A DNA stretch of 64,000 nucleotides, taken from positions 1-64,000 of the forward strand of contig NZ_CP020948.1 in the NCBI RefSeq assembly GCF_000172795.2. Direction: 5' to 3'. A program made the position numbers and the translations under genes. The notes below the pieces were generated by a model that had not been told where the DNA came from, did no database searches, and was given only the letters and a program-made list of their open reading frames with translations. Of this stretch, positions 42,567 to 52,121 are shown piece by piece. The DNA is from Rhizobium sp. CIAT894 (GTDB lineage Bacteria > Pseudomonadota > Alphaproteobacteria > Rhizobiales > Rhizobiaceae). Each line of letters opens with the position of its first letter. Positions within the stretch are counted from its first letter, which is position 1.

Positions 42567-44106
42567 GGCGATGTCCCTCGGATGATCCGGTCGATTGCGC
42601 CAGCACGGCATCTGCCGTGGTCTCCGACGAAATGAATTCCCGCACCACGCGGCCGCGGAAGAGCACAAGGATGCGATCGGTGATGCCGACGAGTTCGGGC
42701 AGATCGGAAGACAGCACGATGACGCCGGCGCCCCGCGCCGCAAGCTCGCCGATCAGCGTGTAGATCTCGACCTTAGAGCCGATATCGACGCCGACCGTCG
42801 GTTCGTCGAGGAGATAGACCTCTGAGTGACGGCTCAGCCATTTGGCGATGGCGATCTTCTGCTGGTTGCCGCCCGAAAGGGTGCGCAGCAAGGCATCGCG
42901 TCCATTGGTTTTCACCTGCAGCCGCGTGATCAGAGCATCGACCTCACGCTGTTCGCGTTTGCGATCGAGAAAGCCGAAACGCGTGAAGCGGCCAAGGCTC
43001 GACAGGCCGATATTTTCCTTAACACTGAGGTCGAGCGCGACGCCATGGCGGCGCCGATCTTCCGGCACCAGCGCGATTTCGCGGCCGGCCGCCTGCGTCG
43101 GATTGGCGAAACGGGCGCTCTTGCCGCTGATCTCGATACGACCGGAAGCCGGGGTCTCGAGCCCGAAGAGGGTGCGCACCAGCTCCTTGGCGCCGGAGCC
43201 GAGCAAGCCGGTCAGGCCGAGCACCTCGCCGCGGCGAAGCGTGAAGCTGACGTCGCTATATTTTCCCGGCGCCGATAGTTGCTCGACCTTGAGGATCTCG
43301 TTGCCCGGCGTCACCTGAGGCTTCGGAAACATCTCCTTGATGTCGCGCTCGACCATCAGCCGGGCAATCGCCGTGGCCGAAGTCTCGCCGATCGGCACGG
43401 AGGCAACGTCCTGTCCGTTGCGCAGCACGGTGACGTGGTCGCAGAGCTCTTCGATTTCATTCAGATAGTGAGAGATATAGATGATTGTAACGCCTTCGTC
43501 GCGCAGACGCCGGATCAGCCGGAAGAGGATATCGGCCTCACGGCGCACCAATGCGGCCGTCGGCTCGTCGAAGACGAGCACTTTCGGCTGATTGAGGAGG
43601 GCGCGGGTAATTTGCACGATCTGCTTTTCGGCGGTCGACAGCTCGCCAATCAGAGCCGCGTTCGGCAACCGGATGCCGAAATAGTCATTGAGAATATCGG
43701 TCGCGCGGCGCTGCATCAGGCGCCGGTCGAGGAAAGGCGTGCCCGCAATGCGCGGTTCCCGGCCGAGAAACAGGGCTTCGCCGACGGTGAAGGTCGGCAC
43801 CAGCAGCCGATCCTGGTGAATGAAATGGATGCCGAGTTCTTCGGCAAGATGCGGCGTCAGCCTGTCGAATCTCTGCCCCTCGATCTCGATCCGGCCGCCA
43901 TCCGGCTGGTGAAGACCGGCCAGCAGCTTGATCAGCGTCGACTTGCCGGCGCCGTTCTGGCCGACGAGACCGTGGATGGTGCCGCGCCTGACGAGCAGCG
44001 ATGCGCCGGCCAGCGCTTGCGCGCCGCCGAAGTGCTTGACGATCCCTTCGAAGCGGATGATGTCGTCGCGCGCCGTCACCGGCTGCTTCAAGGAAATGGC
44101 CGTCAT
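42556..44106 (-). CDS. CUT2 sugar ABC transporter ATPase (RbsA family)
   Basis: A 516-residue protein with two fused ABC domains. NBD1 has Walker A GQNGAGKST, signature-like LSTAEKQ and Walker B VLVFDEPTAAL. NBD2 has a degenerate P-loop GLLGSGAKEL but a good LSGGNQQK and LLDEPTVGVD. This asymmetry is normal for RbsA/XylG proteins. ATG 44106 begins MTAISLKQPV. It energises import of a monosaccharide with the two permeases. Confidence 0.92.
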   Translation of the reverse strand: MTAISLKQPVTARDDIIRFEGIVKHFGGAQALAGASLLVRRGTIHGLVGQNGAGKSTLIKLLAGLHQPDGGRIEIEGQRFDRLTPHLAEELGIHFIHQDRLLVPTFTVGEALFLGREPRIAGTPFLDRRLMQRRATDILNDYFGIRLPNAALIGELSTAEKQIVQITRALLNQPKVLVFDEPTAALVRREADILFRLIRRLRDEGVTIIYISHYLNEIEELCDHVTVLRNGQDVASVPIGETSATAIARLMVERDIKEMFPKPQVTPGNEILKVEQLSAPGKYSDVSFTLRRGEVLGLTGLLGSGAKELVRTLFGLETPASGRIEISGKSARFANPTQAAGREIALVPEDRRRHGVALDLSVKENIGLSSLGRFTRFGFLDRKREQREVDALITRLQVKTNGRDALLRTLSGGNQQKIAIAKWLSRHSEVYLLDEPTVGVDIGSKVEIYTLIGELAARGAGVIVLSSDLPELVGITDRILVLFRGRVVREFISSETTADAVLAQSTGSSEGHRHVG

Positions 44107-44167
44107 GTCGATCTCTCCGGGCAAATTCCGAGCGATCCGGTCACGGCCGGATCGCTCGGGAGCCTTG

Positions 44168-45181
44168 TCAGCCGATGCCGAGCTTCTTGGTGACATCGCC
44201 GACATTGGTCTTGTTGGCGAGCAGTGCCGGAACATAGGTTTCGCGCGGCAGCGTTTGGCCGGCGAGCAGCTTGGCGACGTTACGGATGGCGGTGCGGCCG
44301 ATTTCCGCCGGCTGCTGCGCGACGTCGGCGCCGGCCGGTGAATTCGGATTGGCAACCAGTTGCAGCACCTCAGGGCTGCCATCGACGCCGTAGGTGCGGA
44401 TCTCGGTCCGTCCGGCGGCTGCCAGAGCCTGGGTTGCGCCCAGCTGCGGAATATCCCAGGCCGACCAGATTGCCTTGATCGAACCCTTTTCCGGATACTT
44501 GTTGAGGATTGCCGTGATCTGCGTGAAGGCGTCCTGCACGGTGTTCGGGATGACGTCGCGCAGCTCCGGCTGGAGGATTTTCACCTTCGGAAAATATTTG
44601 ACGACATTGACCAGCTGGTCGTAGCGGATCGCGCAGGGCGTGACGCCGTAGAAGCCGTTGAAGACGACGATATTGCCTTCGCCGCCGATATCGGAGACGA
44701 GCTGCAGCGCCAGGTCCTTGCCGATGCCCCAGTTGTCCGACGTGGTGTTGTTGATCGAATTGGTCGAACCGACGTCGACGGTCAGGACCGGGATACCGGC
44801 GTCACGTGCCTTCTTCAGCCAGGGATCGATAACGCTGAGCGTGCCGAGGATCTGAACGATCGCATCCGGCTTCTGGGCAATCAGCGTCTGCAATTGCGAG
44901 ACGAGCTTGCCGTCATTGCGTCCGGCATCGACGGCGATCGGCTCGCCGCCGAGGCGCTTCACCTCTTCGATCTGGGCATTATAGGCCTGCAGGTCGAAGA
45001 AGTGATCGGTGCCGGTGGCGCTGATGGCGATGCGCTTACCTTTCAGCGACAGTTCTTCGCCGGCCGCAAAAACCGGCTTCTGTCCGACCAGCGAAGCACC
45101 GGCGAAGGCGACCCCCGCCGCTGCGGACAGTTTCAACAGGTCTCGTCTTCCAAAGACGCTCCCGGACTTTTCGATGCTCAT
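44168..45181 (-). CDS. CUT2 sugar-binding protein with Tat signal
   Basis: A 337-residue periplasmic-binding protein of the RbsB type. The N-terminus SVFGRRDLLKLSAAAGVAFAG carries a twin-arginine motif, so it is probably exported folded by Tat. The mature part reads KRIAISATGTDHFFDLQAYNAQIEEVKRLGG, with DAIVQILGTLSVIDPWLKKARDAGIPVLTVDVG as the sugar-binding core. GGAGAG before ATG 45181 is well spaced; an in-frame ATG two codons earlier is too close. It is the first gene of the operon. No catabolic enzyme or regulator accompanies it, so the sugar is unknown. Confidence 0.9.
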   Translation of the reverse strand: MSIEKSGSVFGRRDLLKLSAAAGVAFAGASLVGQKPVFAAGEELSLKGKRIAISATGTDHFFDLQAYNAQIEEVKRLGGEPIAVDAGRNDGKLVSQLQTLIAQKPDAIVQILGTLSVIDPWLKKARDAGIPVLTVDVGSTNSINNTTSDNWGIGKDLALQLVSDIGGEGNIVVFNGFYGVTPCAIRYDQLVNVVKYFPKVKILQPELRDVIPNTVQDAFTQITAILNKYPEKGSIKAIWSAWDIPQLGATQALAAAGRTEIRTYGVDGSPEVLQLVANPNSPAGADVAQQPAEIGRTAIRNVAKLLAGQTLPRETYVPALLANKTNVGDVTKKLGIG

Positions 45182-45748
45182 TGCCATTCTCTCCAATTAA
45201 TTATGTCTATAGATTAAATGGATTAATGGGGATGGATAGGAAGGAATTTCCAAAAGAACGAACTTCGGGGAAAAGAGTGGAGGGAGCAAAAGCGCATCCA
45301 TGGCAGCGGATAGCTGTCGTCAGCAAGACCTTCGGCGAACGCTGGTGCCAGGGGAAGCGCTGCGTCATCCTGATGGTCCCAAGTGTCGGCGCCGCGTCGA
45401 TAACAATATATTGATCATCCCCGCCCATCCGGATTTCGCATCGATCGCGGTCAGTCTTCGCCAACCCGTCTTCTGGGATCGTCGTCTGTTCGGGGTGTGA
45501 TGGGGGAGAGGCTTTCGCCACCTGCCTCCACTAAATATCCCGGTTATCCTGTCGTCCGCAGATGTTCTTAAGAGGTTGTCCATCGACTTACGGCTGTGCC
45601 CGGCGAAGCGGGCAAGGTCTGAACCTCGTCATTTACCTTAAAAAATAACGTCAATTTGGTGCGTAGCTATGACGCACGGTGGTCTAATTGACTCCCCACA
45701 CTTGGCATGTAATTGCTGAGCCGATTTTAAAAAATTCAAGTAGAATAT
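45182..45748. other. 567-bp intergenic region, promoter side of two divergent units
   Basis: It holds the promoter of the sugar ABC operon (minus) and of the pyruvyl transferase gene (plus). The ends are AT-rich; the middle has open frames without family resemblance or ribosome binding sites. I find no strong dyad near either start. It may include remnants of a lost gene. Confidence 0.4.
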
Positions 45749-46834
45749 ATGTATCATCTCGGCGAAGTTGTAATACGACGACAGCAAGAAAAGTTGATTA
45801 AATCGGTAAGGAAATTTGTTGGTAAAGGGCATCCTTACGTTATAATGGATTTTCCGTCCGCCAAAGATCCCGGTCATTACGCAAGTTGGTTGGGATTGAT
45901 TAGGGTGTTGCATGAAGTAACAGGTCGGTATCCAGTGCTTTCTGGTGGCTCTGCTGAAAGTATTGACGAGATAAAAAATACTCCCGGCGACGCTCCAATA
46001 TTCATTTGCGGCTGGTCCGATTTCGGAGGTGGCCAGATCGGCAGGGACGATATTCGCTTTCGTCTGGCCTGCAGATATCCGGATCGAACCATTATTCAGA
46101 TGCCTCAAACCATCGATTTCGCCAACGAAGCACTTCTGGAATACGCCAAGCGTACGATTGGCAGGCATCGCAAATTTTTCTTTATGACGCGCGACGAGCA
46201 GAGTTTCGGGCTGGCAAAAGCGAATTTCGATTGCGATGTCGAGGCTGGCCCGGACACGGCATTCGGTATTGAGCTGCTCAAGCCGTTCGAAGCCGATCCT
46301 CTCAGGCTACTATACGTCATGCAGTCTTTTGGAGAAGACGATGTCGATATAGCCGAAGCGCGAGCAATTGCTGACGGCCCCCTTACCAATTGGATCAACG
46401 GTCCGGATAGTTTGTCGCGCATGCGCAAGTCGAGTGTCGTCAAGGCGGCGATGCGGCTTGGCTTTAGCCGCTCCCAGATGATGGCCCAGCATCGCGAGGA
46501 TGTCGCTGCTCGATATGTCGATTATGGCGTGAAGATGCTGTCCGGCGCGCAGCGGATCATCACCAACCGTTTACATGGTCATATTCTCTGTCTTTTGCTC
46601 AATAAGCCGCATGTCGCGGTTGCGAGAAACGGAAGTAGGCTGCACGACGCCATCAGTAGCTGGGCTAGCGACAGCCCTCTGGTGGAGAAAGCGACAAATG
46701 CCGGTGAGCTTTTAGCGGCGATGTCCCGCCTTCCGTATGAGATGAACGGAACCTGGTACAAGGCAGGCAGACCCATGGATCTAAGCTCCAGCCTTCCTGC
46801 CCGAGATCTAGTCCCTCATCCTTCGATCGTTTGA
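45749..46834 (+). CDS. Polysaccharide pyruvyl transferase family protein
   Basis: A 361-residue protein of the ExoV/CsaB group (PF04230), which adds ketal pyruvate to a sugar of a surface polysaccharide. Recognisable parts are HPYVIMDFPSAKDPGHYASWLG near residues 28-49, FQMPQTIDF-like IIQMPQTIDF, FFMTRDEQSFGLAK and the C-terminal GAQRIITNRLHGHILCLLL. The usual GNVGDSAIW motif reads DPGHYASW, so the conserved Asp is changed. The first 250 bp are lower in GC than the neighbours. No good ribosome binding site precedes the ATG at 45749, so the start is uncertain. A flippase gene follows at 20 bp. Confidence 0.82.
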   Translation: MYHLGEVVIRRQQEKLIKSVRKFVGKGHPYVIMDFPSAKDPGHYASWLGLIRVLHEVTGRYPVLSGGSAESIDEIKNTPGDAPIFICGWSDFGGGQIGRDDIRFRLACRYPDRTIIQMPQTIDFANEALLEYAKRTIGRHRKFFFMTRDEQSFGLAKANFDCDVEAGPDTAFGIELLKPFEADPLRLLYVMQSFGEDDVDIAEARAIADGPLTNWINGPDSLSRMRKSSVVKAAMRLGFSRSQMMAQHREDVAARYVDYGVKMLSGAQRIITNRLHGHILCLLLNKPHVAVARNGSRLHDAISSWASDSPLVEKATNAGELLAAMSRLPYEMNGTWYKAGRPMDLSSSLPARDLVPHPSIV

Positions 46835-46854
46835 TTCCCAGTAGGAGCTCAGTT

Positions 46855-48381
46855 TTGTCGGTTGTACGAGACGATGATATTCTATTCAGCCATGTCAATA
46901 AGAACCGATCCTCGGCGGCCGTAACGGGTGCCTTCTGGTCGGCGATGAGCACGCTCATTCCGACAGTCCTCACCTTCGCAGTTTTCGTGGTGACGTCTCG
47001 AGTCCTCCAGCCTCAGGATTTCGGTCTTGTTGCGCTGGCATTCAGCATCGTGTCGTTTGCCGGCAGTTTTGGACCGACCGCATTTGGCGAAGCAATCATA
47101 CAGCGATCCGAAATAAGGCGAAGCCACCTCGATACGATATTTATGCTTTCGCTTGCCTTTTCATTCTTGGTCTATGGCGTTTTGTGTGTCGCCGCTTCGC
47201 CCATCGCGGCCTACGTGGGACATAAAGAAATCACGTCCCTTATCTACATCATGGGACTGAAGGTGTTCTTCGACTTCACGGCCGTCGTTCCGAATGCGAT
47301 CGTCAACAGGAAGATGTCATTCCACCTCGTCGCCGTCCGGACTGTTATCGCCACAATTACTTCTGGTTGTATTTGCCTTGTGTTGGTTCTCGCGGGTTTC
47401 GGCTTGTGGGCGCTTGCGATTGCCCAGATCGCAGCCACAGCGGCATCATGCGGCGCTGCTTTCTGGGGCGCAGGGTGGTCGCCCGGGCTTCACGTGAAGA
47501 GAGAAAGTCTGAACGACCTGCTGCATTACGGGTTTTTTGCATCCGGCACTCGGTTCTTGCAAACGATGAGCTTGGACAATTTGATCATCGGCGTGCTCCT
47601 GAGCCCGTCAGCGCTCGGTATCTATAATTTCTCGAAGCGTTTGTTCGATATGATCAACAACGTCATCGCCGGGGGCTTAACATCGGTCACCCACGTCTTG
47701 CTGTCCTCGTTGCGGACCGATCCGAAGAAAGTTCGAGAAGCATTTTTGATGGCGACGTTTGGCTGCGCCCTGGTTTCCTACCCCGTCTTCATCGGCCTTG
47801 CCGCAGTTGCCGGTGATGCGATCACGACAATTTTCGGTGCGCATTGGATCGAGGCCGTTTGGCCGGTTCGGTTCTACTGCGTTATCGGGTTGATGGCTGG
47901 GATCGGCTACGTGCAGGCATCCTTGATCAAGAGCCAGGGGGAGATGGATTGGTGGTTCTACTACCAGTTGGCACGAAATCTCCTCACGCTCGTGACGATC
48001 GCAGTTCTTTATCCTTTCGGCGTCACAATAGTTGTTTTCGCGATTATGATCGAAGTTCTGTTGTTTTGGCCGATCACCAGCTGGAAGGTTTCGCGCCATA
48101 TAGAGCTGAGTGTCGGGGCCTATCTGATGCAGTTTCTTCGGCCCAGCATGGCTTGTGCAGGAATGGTCGCTGTGGTTTTGCTCCTGCATGAATCGCTCAT
48201 TCATTGGTCCCCCTATCCACGTCTGGCCGTGGAAATCGTTGCCGGCGGAATTGCATATTGCTGCCTGATCTTTGTTCTGTGCAGATCTCATCTCAATGTC
48301 TTGATCGGCAGCATAAAGCAGGTACGACAGCGCAAAACCAACAGGGACGAGCTTGTCGACCCTGTGGCACATCAATCGTGA
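46855..48381 (+). CDS. Polysaccharide flippase, Wzx/MOP family
   Basis: A 508-residue membrane protein with about 12-14 helices that moves lipid-linked oligosaccharide across the inner membrane (ExoT/WzxC-like). Family segments are AVTGAFWSAMSTLIPTVLTFAVFVVTSRVLQPQDFGLVALA, GPTAFGEAIIQR, FDFTAVVPNAIVNRKM and DNLIIGVLLSPSALGIYNFSKRL. The best start is the TTG at 46855, with AGGAG 7 bp upstream; an in-frame TTG at 46831 lacks one. It is cotranscribed with the pyruvyl transferase. A strong hairpin follows. Confidence 0.86.
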   Translation: MSVVRDDDILFSHVNKNRSSAAVTGAFWSAMSTLIPTVLTFAVFVVTSRVLQPQDFGLVALAFSIVSFAGSFGPTAFGEAIIQRSEIRRSHLDTIFMLSLAFSFLVYGVLCVAASPIAAYVGHKEITSLIYIMGLKVFFDFTAVVPNAIVNRKMSFHLVAVRTVIATITSGCICLVLVLAGFGLWALAIAQIAATAASCGAAFWGAGWSPGLHVKRESLNDLLHYGFFASGTRFLQTMSLDNLIIGVLLSPSALGIYNFSKRLFDMINNVIAGGLTSVTHVLLSSLRTDPKKVREAFLMATFGCALVSYPVFIGLAAVAGDAITTIFGAHWIEAVWPVRFYCVIGLMAGIGYVQASLIKSQGEMDWWFYYQLARNLLTLVTIAVLYPFGVTIVVFAIMIEVLLFWPITSWKVSRHIELSVGAYLMQFLRPSMACAGMVAVVLLLHESLIHWSPYPRLAVEIVAGGIAYCCLIFVLCRSHLNVLIGSIKQVRQRKTNRDELVDPVAHQS

Positions 48382-48387
48382 TATCGG

Positions 48388-48420
48388 GGCACCTCCGCAG
48401 ACCAGCCTTGCGGAGGTGCC
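48388..48420 (+). terminator. Strong hairpin after the flippase gene
   Basis: GGCACCTCCGCA (48388-48399) and TGCGGAGGTGCC (48409-48420) pair over 12 bp with a 9-base loop, starting 7 bp after the flippase stop. No T tract follows, so it may be a Rho-linked or processing hairpin rather than a classical terminator. Confidence 0.55.
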
Positions 48421-48510
48421 ACTGATGCGCAAAGTGGTCGGCACGGATGTCAGTTTCAATCCACCGCATCTGACCGCCGCTCAGGCACAAGCGAATAGGA
48501 TATCGATCAG

Positions 48511-49602
48511 ATGACCAGTCTCGACCGCGGTTATTCGCCATCGACGATTGACGCCGCGGAAGTCTGGATTCCCGACCGCAGCCGTTACTATTCCCTGGAT
48601 GCAATGCGCGGCTTTGCCGCGATCTGTGTCGTCGCCACACATTTCCAGGAACGATATGCCCCGTCGGCCTATCTGGCGGTCGACTTTTTCTTCGTACTCA
48701 GCGGGTTTATTATCGCCGAGATTTATGGAAAACGGCTTGCACGTGGCCTGCCGTTCCCGGCGTTCATGGCGGCTCGAATCAAGCGCCTTTATCCGCTTTA
48801 TTTGATCGGAATTTTGGTCGGTCTCGTACAGATCATATTGTTAACAGGCTGGGGCCTGAGACATCAGAGCGTCATTGACCTGTTGGCGTCGACCGTTGCC
48901 AACGGGATTTTTCTGCCCAGCCCGATGTATTTCCTTCAAACCAACCCAATGCAGGGTATGTTTCCAATCAATGGCCCGGCATGGTCGATGTTCTGGGAAC
49001 TGTTGGTAAACATAGTCTTCGCGCTATGGCTCTTCCGGCTCTCTGTCCGTGCCCTTTGCCTCGTCGCTTTGGTTTCAGCTGCGCTTTTGGCCTTTGCGGG
49101 TCTTAAGTACGGTATGTTGAATATCGGCTGGGAATGGCCTTCCGCAATAGGTGGTCTCCCAAGGGTCATGTTTTCATTTACTGCAGGGGTCGTGATCAGC
49201 CGTCTATTCGGTGGCATGCCGGCCTGGAGGAAGGGTTGGACGGCGATCCTGCCGTGCCTTCTTCTGATGATTTTCATGGCCGCGCCGGTTCCTTCCCTCC
49301 TGCGGCCCTACTACGATCTGATGTTTGCGATGGCCCTGGCGCCGCTCATCGTGATGCTTGGCCTCTTTCTGGAGATGCCTGCAAAAGCCGAGAGGTTGGC
49401 GACGTGGGTGGGATATATCTCCTACCCCGTCTACATTCTGCACCGCGGTGTGATCGGTGTTTTCAAGCCAGTCGCCGGGTCGATCGGATTGAGCGGCCCT
49501 CTCGCTTTTTTCGTGCTTCTCAGCGCGGTCGTGTGTTTCGCTTACGGAACGGCTCGTCTCGTAGACAAAACAATGACCATGCGGGCTCGGCCAGCTCGAT
49601 AA
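48511..49602 (+). CDS. Acyltransferase 3 family membrane protein (OafA/ExoH/ExoZ-like)
   Basis: A 363-residue integral membrane acyltransferase with about ten helices. The N-terminal motif LDAMRGFAAICVVATHF carries the catalytic-type His and Arg, and AVDFFFVLSGFIIAEIYGKR is the second hallmark. The C-terminal segment YISYPVYILHRGVI also fits. The family adds acetyl or succinyl groups to surface sugars. It is 129 bp after the flippase on the same strand and most likely decorates the same polysaccharide. It converges with pdxA2 (22 bp). Confidence 0.87.
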   Translation: MTSLDRGYSPSTIDAAEVWIPDRSRYYSLDAMRGFAAICVVATHFQERYAPSAYLAVDFFFVLSGFIIAEIYGKRLARGLPFPAFMAARIKRLYPLYLIGILVGLVQIILLTGWGLRHQSVIDLLASTVANGIFLPSPMYFLQTNPMQGMFPINGPAWSMFWELLVNIVFALWLFRLSVRALCLVALVSAALLAFAGLKYGMLNIGWEWPSAIGGLPRVMFSFTAGVVISRLFGGMPAWRKGWTAILPCLLLMIFMAAPVPSLLRPYYDLMFAMALAPLIVMLGLFLEMPAKAERLATWVGYISYPVYILHRGVIGVFKPVAGSIGLSGPLAFFVLLSAVVCFAYGTARLVDKTMTMRARPAR

Positions 49603-49624
49603 GCCGTCAACGGATCTCGTCTGA

Positions 49625-50614
49625 TTATGCGCTCTGCCGCGGCGAGCGGGCCATCAGCCGGGCATAGGCGATGGCCGACAGCATGTTGACGTGGTTGGCT
49701 TTGCCGGTGCCGGCAATGTCGAAGGCGGTGCCGTGATCGACCGAGACGCGGTCGATCGGCAGGCCGAGCGAGACGTTGACCGCCGTCTCGAAGGCGACGA
49801 GCTTGATCGGGATGTGGCCCTGATCGTGATACTGAGCGATGACGAGATCGAAGGCGCCGTTATAGGCGCGGGCGAAGACCGTATCGGCCGAAATCGGTCC
49901 GACGACGTCGATGCCGCTGGCCTGCGCCTGTTCGACGGCGGGTGCCAGGAATTCCATGTCCTCGGTGCCGAACAGGCCGTTTTCGCCGCAATGCGGATTG
50001 AGGCCGGCAACGGCGATGCGCGCCTTCTTGCCGAGCCGCAGGAAGTGCCGGTGGCCGGCCTCGATGGTGGCGAGAACCCGCTCCGTCCTCGCGCGCTCGA
50101 TCGCCCCCTTCAGCGAGATATGGGTGGAAACATGGATGGTGTTCAGCCGCTCGGAGGCAAGCAGCATGAAGGAACTCTTCGAGCCGGTGAGATGGGCGAG
50201 AAGCCCGGTATGGCCGTCATGGTGATGGCCGGCAAGGTTCATCGCTTCCTTGTTGATCGGCGCAGTGACGATGACATCGGCTTGCCCTGACATGGCGAGG
50301 TCGACGGCGCGGGTGATATAGCGCACCGAGGCATCGCCGGCGACCGGGCTGACCTTGCCGATTTCGGGCAGGGCCGCACTGAGTGCGACTTCATCTACGG
50401 CGATCCTGTCATCGCCGGCGGCATCGGCAGGCCCGAATTTCAGCCCGGCGCCGGTGGCGCGCTCGGCGCGCTCCAGCGCTTCGACATTGCCGACGATGAC
50501 GAAGTCGCGGCGCTCTTCGCTCGGAAGAGCCGCCAGGGCCTTGACGATTACCTCGGGGCCGACGCCGGCGGGATCACCGAGCGTGACGGCGACTTTCGCA
50601 TTCCTGTCCATCAT
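49625..50614 (-). CDS. pdxA2: PdxA-family 4-phospho-acid dehydrogenase (PdxA2 type)
   Basis: A 329-residue PdxA-family enzyme. Motifs are [68 protein letters not shown] and [15 protein letters not shown], which hold the three metal-binding His residues. In vitamin B6 synthesis PdxA oxidises 4-phosphohydroxy-threonine. In acid-sugar catabolism PdxA2 oxidises and decarboxylates 4-phospho-threonate or -erythronate to dihydroxyacetone phosphate. The second role is favoured because a DUF1537 kinase is in the same locus. The ATG at 50614 follows AAGGGA. It is 27 bp after the alcohol dehydrogenase gene, in one operon. Confidence 0.85.
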   Translation of the reverse strand: MMDRNAKVAVTLGDPAGVGPEVIVKALAALPSEERRDFVIVGNVEALERAERATGAGLKFGPADAAGDDRIAVDEVALSAALPEIGKVSPVAGDASVRYITRAVDLAMSGQADVIVTAPINKEAMNLAGHHHDGHTGLLAHLTGSKSSFMLLASERLNTIHVSTHISLKGAIERARTERVLATIEAGHRHFLRLGKKARIAVAGLNPHCGENGLFGTEDMEFLAPAVEQAQASGIDVVGPISADTVFARAYNGAFDLVIAQYHDQGHIPIKLVAFETAVNVSLGLPIDRVSVDHGTAFDIAGTGKANHVNMLSAIAYARLMARSPRQSA

Positions 50615-50641
50615 CAAAGTCCCTTCTGAAAACTATGCCGC

Positions 50642-51775
50642 CTAGAAGGCGGCTGCGTAAATCGAGCGAATGTCGGCGCGTGTGAGGTCGCGCGGATTGT
50701 TGTCGAGCAGGCGGCGGATGGCAAAAGCATCGTCGGCCATGGCGTCGAGATCGCTTTCCGGCACGCCGAGCCCTGACAGTTTCATCTCGATGCCGAGTTC
50801 GGCGCAGAAAGCATAGGCCGCATCGAAGACGGAGGCCGTGTCTTCCGAGGTTCGACGCCCAAGCGCTTCCATCACCGCTTTCGTCTTCTCAGGCGCAGAC
50901 GGGGTGTTGAAGGCGAGAACATGCGGGAAGATCAGCGCATTCGCAGCGCCATGCGCCACATGCCAGCGCGTGCCGAGCGGATAGGCGAGCGCATGGCCGC
51001 CGGCAGTGTTGACCGGACCGAGGCAGAAGCCGCCGTAGAGCGAGGCGAGCGACAGGCCGGCGCGCGCTTCGGCATCGTTGCCATCCTTGACGGCGCGGGC
51101 GAGATATTTGCCGACCAGCCGCGTTCCCTCGATCGCGTAGATATCGACCATCGGATGGGCCTTGCGGTTGGTGAAGGCCTCGACGCAATGGGCCATCGCG
51201 TCGACGCCGGTGGCGGCGGTGGTGCGTGCCGGCACGGTGAAGGTCAGGGCCGGATCGATGACGGCGATGTCGGCCAGCATGTGCAGGCTTTCGACCGCGA
51301 GCTTGGCCATCGTCCTGGGATCGGTGACGAGGGCGCGGATGCCGGCTTCGCTGCCGGTGCCCGATGTCGTCGGCACCTGGGCGAGTGCTGCCTTGCGCGG
51401 CCCATGCACCTTGTTCGGGCCGACGACGTCTTGCAGCGTCTGCGCGGAGCCGGCAAGAACGGCGGCGAGCTTTGCCAGGTCCATAGCGCTGCCGCCGCCG
51501 AAGCCGACGATCAGCTCGGCGTCGGCGCCGTTGGCCGCCGAGAGCACCTTTTCGAGGTTTGCCGTATCCGGCTCCGGCGTCACTTCGGCAAAGACCGTCA
51601 CCTCGCCCCTCAATTCCAACGTGTCGACGCGCGAGGCGTTGAAAGCATCGGAGATGACAAGCGTGCGCCTATAGCCCTTTTCGGCAGCCCATTTGCCGAG
51701 CTTTGCCGCCGTGCCGATGCCGAATTCGATCAGATGCGGCCGAACGATCGTGATTGGCGAATCCAAGCTGGCCAT
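50642..51775 (-). CDS. Iron-containing alcohol dehydrogenase (maleylacetate-reductase-like)
   Basis: A 377-residue group III metal-dependent dehydrogenase. NAD binding: GFGGGSAMDLAK (residues 91-102) and VPTTSGTGSEA. Metal ligands are in GVDAMAHCVEAF and in GHALAYPLGTRWHVAHGAANALIFPH. These give the Asp and three His of the family. ATG 51775 has GCAGGAGGA upstream. A promoter-like TTGACA-N15-TACAAT lies 48-74 bp upstream. It probably oxidises or reduces a hydroxy-acid intermediate in this locus; the substrate is unknown. Confidence 0.86.
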   Translation of the reverse strand: MASLDSPITIVRPHLIEFGIGTAAKLGKWAAEKGYRRTLVISDAFNASRVDTLELRGEVTVFAEVTPEPDTANLEKVLSAANGADAELIVGFGGGSAMDLAKLAAVLAGSAQTLQDVVGPNKVHGPRKAALAQVPTTSGTGSEAGIRALVTDPRTMAKLAVESLHMLADIAVIDPALTFTVPARTTAATGVDAMAHCVEAFTNRKAHPMVDIYAIEGTRLVGKYLARAVKDGNDAEARAGLSLASLYGGFCLGPVNTAGGHALAYPLGTRWHVAHGAANALIFPHVLAFNTPSAPEKTKAVMEALGRRTSEDTASVFDAAYAFCAELGIEMKLSGLGVPESDLDAMADDAFAIRRLLDNNPRDLTRADIRSIYAAAF

Positions 51776-51822
51776 GAACCAGTCCTCCTGCAAGATCTTG
51801 CGGCGATAGTGTCACTCCATTT

Positions 51823-51849
51823 ATTGTAAAGTTGTAAGATCAATGTCAA
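51823..51849 (-). promoter_or_regulatory. Candidate promoter for the dehydrogenase-pdxA2 unit
   Basis: On the minus strand TTGACA (51849-51844) and TACAAT (51828-51823) are 15 bp apart. The TTTACAATAA around the -10 also occurs in the promoter of the divergent peptide-type ABC operon at 54439-54448. Confidence 0.45.
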
Positions 51850-52061
51850 GCTGACAATCCAGGTCGGCGGGAATTTTATCGCCGAGCATGCCGCAGAACA
51901 GGCCTCAGGCGCTTGCTGTGTACCAATATATTATTTAAAATCAAGTGCTTATAATATGTATGGATGAAGCGGTCAGTTAAAAGGTCAGCCGCCATCATGT
52001 CGGCGGCGGGGAGGCCAAACCTGTTGTCAAATCCTCGGCGTGACCGGCCGATCTGCCTGTG

Positions 52062-52083
52062 TCCCGCATCGTCTCATGCGGGA
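52062..52083 (-). terminator. Hairpin downstream of the sialidase-fold gene
   Basis: TCCCGCAT (52062-52069) pairs with ATGCGGGA (52076-52083) with a 6-base loop, 39 bp past the stop of the gene at 52122-53309. It probably ends that transcript. The remaining 51850-52061 shows nothing coding and is partly AT-rich. Confidence 0.5.
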
Positions 52084-52121
52084 TCGGAAAGCAGATTTAC
52101 AATTCCAGGCCGGCATCTTGC

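Noticed and set aside
41123..44341. Long plus-strand frames opposite the CUT2 ABC operon
   Set aside because: They are antisense shadows of unmistakable permease and ATPase genes in high-GC DNA.
45300..45500. Frame of 66 codons upstream of the pyruvyl transferase gene
   Set aside because: No recognisable domain and no ribosome binding site; composition like random GC-rich frames.
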